In this document: piece by piece, positions 6,685 through 9,944 of the stretch | Layout: every line of letters begins with the position of its first letter | How positions within the stretch are numbered: the first letter of the stretch is position 1 | Notes under the pieces: generated by a model | The model's input: the letters and a program-made list of their open reading frames with translations, nothing else | What the model was told of the DNA's origin: nothing | Database searches by the model: none | Position numbers and translations under genes: made by a program | From: Actinomycetota bacterium | GTDB lineage: Bacteria > Actinomycetota > Thermoleophilia > UBA2241 | DNA length: 9,944 nt | Direction: 5' to 3' | NCBI GenBank assembly: GCA_003157715.1 | Contig: PMKK01000350.1 | Location: 1-9,944, forward strand

Positions 6685-6847
6685 GCCCGCGCTGCCCGCC
6701 GGCGCGGACTATCCGCGAGCCGCACGGCGCCGGCGCTCAAAGCCCGCGGCAAAGCTGTCGGGCAGGATGTCGCGTGCCGATGTGCAAGCTTGCAGTGGCC
6801 ATGCTCGACGACCCGGCGAGTGGCGCGACGACTCTGGGGGCGTAAAG
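6685..6847 (+). other. Intergenic gap between ruvX and aroE
   Basis: The only non-coding stretch over 100 bp in the window. The upstream extension of the aroE frame reads as Arg/Pro/Ala-rich sequence with no recognisable domain. Two copies of CGGCGCCGG (6670-6678, in the ruvX end, and 6725-6733) are self-complementary and could pair, but no U-tract follows, so a terminator is not supported. A 12-bp palindrome lies at 6783-6794. Many actinobacteria have mltG in this position; I see no recognisable mltG remnant in any + frame. Confidence 0.5.
6783..6794. promoter_or_regulatory. Perfect 12-bp palindrome, possible operator upstream of aroE
   Basis: TGCAAGCTTGCA is a perfect inverted repeat with no spacer, relatively A/T-rich for the window, 53 nt ahead of the aroE ATG. 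It could be bound by a dimeric regulator. Symmetry does not extend beyond these 12 bases and no clear promoter boxes were found around it, so the call is weak. Confidence 0.25.
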
Positions 6848-7699
6848 ATGACGACTATCGCAGGCAGCACCGTCCTGACCGGCATCATCGGCTGGCCCGT
6901 GGCGCACTCCCTCTCGCCGGCCATGCACAACGCAGGCTTCGCGGCGCTCGGGCTGGACATGGCCTATGTGCCTCTGCCGGTGGCCGCCCGGGAGCTCGAG
7001 GCCGCCGTGGGCGGGCTACGGGCGCTCGGCTTTCGCGGCGCCAACGTGACCATGCCGCACAAGGCCGCGGTGCTGCCCTTTCTCGACTACGTCTCTGACG
7101 ACGCGCGCCTGATAGAGGCGGTGAACACGATCGTCGTCGACGACGACGCCCTGCGTGGTCTCAACACCGACGTCGCGGGGTTCGTGGCCGCCCTGCGCGA
7201 GGTCGTGGCCGAGCCTCTCGACGGCGCCTCCGCCCTGGTGCTGGGCGCCGGTGGGGCCGCCCGCGCGGCCGTTCTCGGCCTGCTGCGTCTGAACGTGCGG
7301 GAGATCACGGTGGTCAACCGGTCGCCGGTGAGGGCGCGGGAGCTTGTCCGGCTGCTCGGCGCCCTCGACGGCCAGGCACGGTTTGAGGTGGTGACGCTCG
7401 ACGCCCTGACCGGGGCCGCGGTGCGCGCGGCCGGCATCCTGGTCAACGCCAGCCCGCTCGGCATGAGCGAGCCGCTTAAAGTGCCGGGGGTTTTGGTCGA
7501 TAACATCCACCGTGACCACATCGTTTTCGACGTGGTCTACGGACAGCGGTCGACGATGCCCGTCGAACGCGCCCGGGCCGTCGGAGCGCGGGCTATCGAC
7601 GGCGTGGGCATGCTTGCCTGGCAAGCCGCGCTTTCGTTCGAGCTGTGGACGGGCCGGGACGCGCCACTGGAAGTGATGCGAAGTGCCGTACGACGATGA
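6848..7699 (+). CDS. aroE: Shikimate dehydrogenase (NADP+)
   Basis: AroE reduces 3-dehydroshikimate to shikimate with NADPH in the aromatic amino-acid pathway. ATG 6848, preceded by a G-rich GGGGG about 7 nt upstream, gives 283 residues, normal for the family; ATG 6767 would add an unrelated low-complexity leader. Motifs: GWPVAHSLSPAMHNAGF (shikimate binding), NVTMPHKAAV with catalytic Lys72, LNTDVAGF with catalytic Asp108, the Rossmann glycine loop LGAGGAARAA (132-141), NRSPVRA in the NADP-ribose position, NASPLGM, and the C-terminal DGVGMLAWQAALSFELWTG. All key residues are present. The end overlaps the pilB start by 17 nt, and the aroE-pilus ATPase linkage suggests one transcription unit. 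The NASPLGM variant for the usual NATPLGM is a minor difference. Confidence 0.96.
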   Translation: MTTIAGSTVLTGIIGWPVAHSLSPAMHNAGFAALGLDMAYVPLPVAARELEAAVGGLRALGFRGANVTMPHKAAVLPFLDYVSDDARLIEAVNTIVVDDDALRGLNTDVAGFVAALREVVAEPLDGASALVLGAGGAARAAVLGLLRLNVREITVVNRSPVRARELVRLLGALDGQARFEVVTLDALTGAAVRAAGILVNASPLGMSEPLKVPGVLVDNIHRDHIVFDVVYGQRSTMPVERARAVGARAIDGVGMLAWQAALSFELWTGRDAPLEVMRSAVRR

Positions 7700-9761
7700 G
7701 AGCCCGGCAGCCGGTCGTCTGACGGCCGATAGCCGACACGGACCCGAAGTCGAGGTCGTCCCCCGGGACGGCGCCGACCCGGTGGAGACCGACGAATGGG
7801 GTGCTGTCGCACCCGATGATGACCAGGGAGCGGACGATTTCGTGAGCACGAGCCACGACGAGGTATTTGATCCCGACGGCATGTTCGACGCCCTGTCCGG
7901 TCTGGCCGAGGCCGACCTGCTGGCGACCGTTCAGCCGATCGAGATCCCCGACGACGACGAGCCCAGGGCGGAAGCAGACGGCGACGGCGAAGCCGGCGGC
8001 GGCGTGCATGTGACCGGCGTGAACGCCGTCCTCGAGCGGCTGCAGGCCGCCGACGAGGCGGCTGCCTCGGGCGCTCCGGTACCGCTGCGGGCGAGCAAAA
8101 AGCGGCTCGGCGAGATCCTGGTCGACATGGGGCTCGTCACCGACGAGCAGATCGAAGCCTGCCTGATCCGCCAGAAGGAGACCCGCCAGCGCCTCGGCCA
8201 GATGCTGCTCGAGGACAAGGTCGTGTCGGAGCTCGATTTGACCAAGGCGCTCGCCACGAAGTTCGGCATCGAGTACCTCGACCTCACCAAGGTGCAGCTC
8301 GACATGTCGGCCGCCGGGCTCATGTCCGAACGGCTGTGCCGCCGCTACGGAGCGATCCCGGTGCGGTTCATCGACGACACCACGCTGCAGGTCGCCATGG
8401 TCGATCCGGCCAACGTTCTGGTGGCCGACGACCTGCGCATCATGACGGGCTACACGATCATGCCCGCCATCGCCAGCGAAGAGGACGTGTTCGGCGCCAT
8501 CGGCAAGCTGAACCGGCTCGACGACCAGGTCCGCGAGAACACGGAGGCGGTCGGCGCCGGCGAGGACGAGGTCACCGACATCCGCGAGATGACCGAGGAA
8601 CCGCCGATCGTCAAGCTGGTCAACTCGGTGATCGCGCAGTCCGTCGACGACTCCGCCAGCGACATCCATTTTGAGCCCCAGGCCAAGGAGCTCGTCATCC
8701 GCTTTCGCCTGGACGGCGTCCTGCACGAGGTCATGTCCGTGCCGCGCCGCATGCAGAACGGCGTGATCTCCCGCCTCAAGGTGATGGCGGAGCTCGACAT
8801 CGCCGAGCGTCGCGTGCCGCAGGACGGACGTATCGGACTGGTGGTCGGCGGGAAGCCCATCGACATGCGCGTCGCGACGCTACCGACGGTGTATGGCGAG
8901 AAGATCGTCATGCGCTTGCTCGACAAGAGCAACGTCATGCTCAACCTGACCGACCTCGGCTTCTCGGACAAGGCGCTCAAGCGCTATAAGCGTTCGTTCA
9001 CCAGGCCATACGGCGCCATCCTCGTCACCGGCCCGACGGGCTCGGGCAAGTCGACCACGCTGTATGCCACGCTGAACATCATCAACTCGCCCGAGAAGAA
9101 CGTGATCACCGTCGAGGACCCGGTCGAGTATCGTCTCAACGGGATCAACCAGGTGCAGGTCAACTCGAAGGCTGGCATGACCTTCGCCGCGGCCTTGCGC
9201 TCCATATTGCGTTGCGACCCCGACATCGTGATGGTCGGCGAAGTCCGCGACCGTGAGACGGCCAGCATCGCCATCGAGTCGGCTCTCACCGGCCACCTCG
9301 TGCTGACCACGCTGCACACGAACGACGCGCCGGGCGCCCTTTCGCGGCTCACCGAGATGGGCATCGAACCCTTCCTGACCTCGTCGGCCGTCGACTGCGT
9401 GCTGGCTCAGCGGCTGGCGCGACGGCTCTGTAGTGAGTGCAAGGAGCCCTACGAGCCCTCACAGGAGATGCTCAAGAAGAACGACTTTCCACCCGAGGTC
9501 TTCGAGATGGAGAAGGTGACGTTGTACCGGCCAAAGGGTTGTTCGCGCTGTAACGGCACCGGCTACAAGGGACGGCTCGGTATCTACGAAGTTATGATCG
9601 TAAGCGAAGCTATCCGCCGGCTGACGGTCGAGCGCAAGAGCGGCGACGAGATCGCTCGCGTGGCCCAGGCGGAGGGCATGAAGAACCTGCGCGAGGACGG
9701 CATCGACAAGGTGCTGGCAGGCCAGACGTCGATAGAAGAGATCGCCCGGGTCATCATCTGA
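7683..9761 (+). CDS. pilB: Type IV pilus assembly ATPase PilB (GspE family) with MshEN-type N-terminal domain
   Basis: A cytoplasmic hexameric ATPase that powers pilin polymerisation at the inner face of the membrane. GTG 7683 gives 692 residues; a GGAAG about 9 nt upstream supports it. GTG 7842 is a possible later start and would remove part of the acidic extension. Residues 1-138 are Asp/Glu/Ala-rich and probably disordered. Residues 141-193 hold two 24-residue RLGxxL repeats separated by 5 residues, the MshEN/T2SSE_N layout. The ATPase core follows: Walker A GPTGSGKS 450-457, Asp box VEDPVEY (477-483), Walker B DIVMVGE (514-520), His box with His538 in TGHLVLTTLHTND, and a tetra-Cys zinc site C583/C586 and C620/C623 typical of PilB/GspE. 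The family length is usually about 570, the excess being the extension. PilT begins 28 nt downstream, so PilB rather than GspE is preferred. Confidence 0.95.
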   Translation: MPYDDESPAAGRLTADSRHGPEVEVVPRDGADPVETDEWGAVAPDDDQGADDFVSTSHDEVFDPDGMFDALSGLAEADLLATVQPIEIPDDDEPRAEADGDGEAGGGVHVTGVNAVLERLQAADEAAASGAPVPLRASKKRLGEILVDMGLVTDEQIEACLIRQKETRQRLGQMLLEDKVVSELDLTKALATKFGIEYLDLTKVQLDMSAAGLMSERLCRRYGAIPVRFIDDTTLQVAMVDPANVLVADDLRIMTGYTIMPAIASEEDVFGAIGKLNRLDDQVRENTEAVGAGEDEVTDIREMTEEPPIVKLVNSVIAQSVDDSASDIHFEPQAKELVIRFRLDGVLHEVMSVPRRMQNGVISRLKVMAELDIAERRVPQDGRIGLVVGGKPIDMRVATLPTVYGEKIVMRLLDKSNVMLNLTDLGFSDKALKRYKRSFTRPYGAILVTGPTGSGKSTTLYATLNIINSPEKNVITVEDPVEYRLNGINQVQVNSKAGMTFAAALRSILRCDPDIVMVGEVRDRETASIAIESALTGHLVLTTLHTNDAPGALSRLTEMGIEPFLTSSAVDCVLAQRLARRLCSECKEPYEPSQEMLKKNDFPPEVFEMEKVTLYRPKGCSRCNGTGYKGRLGIYEVMIVSEAIRRLTVERKSGDEIARVAQAEGMKNLREDGIDKVLAGQTSIEEIARVII

Positions 9762-9789
9762 CAATCTGCTTTCCGAGGGGACGACTACG

Positions 9790-9944
9790 ATGGATCTTGT
9801 AGACATTCTGCTTGAGGTTCTGGAGCGCGATGCAAGCGACCTGCACCTCACGGTCGGCGCGCCGCCGATCGTGCGCGTCAACGGCGTCCTGGAGCGACTC
9901 GACTATCCGCGCCTGGGGGCCAACGACACCCGCGAGCTGATCTA
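9790..9944 (+). CDS. pilT: Type IV pilus retraction ATPase PilT, N-terminal part (3' truncated by window)
   Basis: ATG 9790 has GAGGGG (9775-9780) upstream and lies 28 nt after pilB. The 51 visible residues include DASDLHLTVGAPPIVRVNG, the PilT/PilU N-terminal PAS-like domain signature. Walker motifs lie beyond the window. PilT disassembles pili and drives twitching; following pilB immediately fits the usual pilB-pilT-pilC order. PilU or another PilT paralogue cannot be excluded from this fragment. Confidence 0.88.
   Translation, partial: MDLVDILLEVLERDASDLHLTVGAPPIVRVNGVLERLDYPRLGANDTRELI

Noticed and set aside
6670..6733. Rho-independent terminator after ruvX formed by the two CGGCGCCGG copies
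   Set aside because: The copies are far apart, each is self-complementary, and no T-run follows.
7593..8726. 377-residue minus-strand open frame opposite pilB
   Set aside because: Antisense shadow of the pilB frame; Asp/Val/Gly/His-rich composition typical of reversed GC-rich codons.

Overview
The window reads as a compact, GC-rich bacterial chromosome segment with every recognisable gene on the + strand and only one intergenic gap over 100 bp. The gene order, with a DUF948 membrane protein and a small single-TM protein ahead of alaS, ruvX and aroE, is an actinobacterial arrangement. The adjacent type IV pilus ATPases (PilB, then PilT) and the SigB/SigF-family sigma factor fit a deep-branching actinobacterium such as Thermoleophilia or a relative. 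That placement is inference from gene order and composition; no marker search was possible.

Left part (1-1337): the C-terminal end of an IscU/NifU-type Fe-S scaffold runs directly into MnmA, the tRNA U34 2-thiouridylase. The MnmA frame has no ATG, GTG or TTG codon ahead of its essential SGGVDS PP-loop anywhere in the window. Where the scaffold ends there is an A7 tract in the scaffold frame as A_AAA_AAA, a classic -1 slippery heptamer. A -1 shift there would read straight from scaffold into MnmA. The region is therefore either a frameshift-produced scaffold-MnmA fusion, a MnmA with a non-canonical start, or a homopolymer indel. MnmA itself has a CxxC plus a distal Cys, the three-cysteine pattern compatible with an Fe-S cluster, so a link to a scaffold makes biochemical sense.

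Middle part (1253-3591): a possible promoter lies in the 3' tail of mnmA. It is followed by a DUF948 protein, a small membrane-anchored protein, a degenerate RsbW-like (GHKL-fold) protein that seems to lack the ATP-binding motifs, and a SigB/SigF-type sigma factor with an acidic N-terminal extension. These are joined by a 4-nt start/stop overlap and short gaps.

Right part (3635-9944): alaS (alanyl-tRNA synthetase) and ruvX are almost abutting. A 163-bp gap follows, where many actinobacteria carry mltG; it contains a 12-bp perfect palindrome. Then come aroE (shikimate dehydrogenase), pilB overlapping aroE by 17 nt, and the start of pilT. PilB carries a long acidic N-terminal extension and a tandem 24-5-24 residue repeat matching the MshEN c-di-GMP-binding layout. 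This suggests pilus extension controlled by second messenger.

No tRNA, rRNA, CRISPR, insertion sequence or phage feature was seen.
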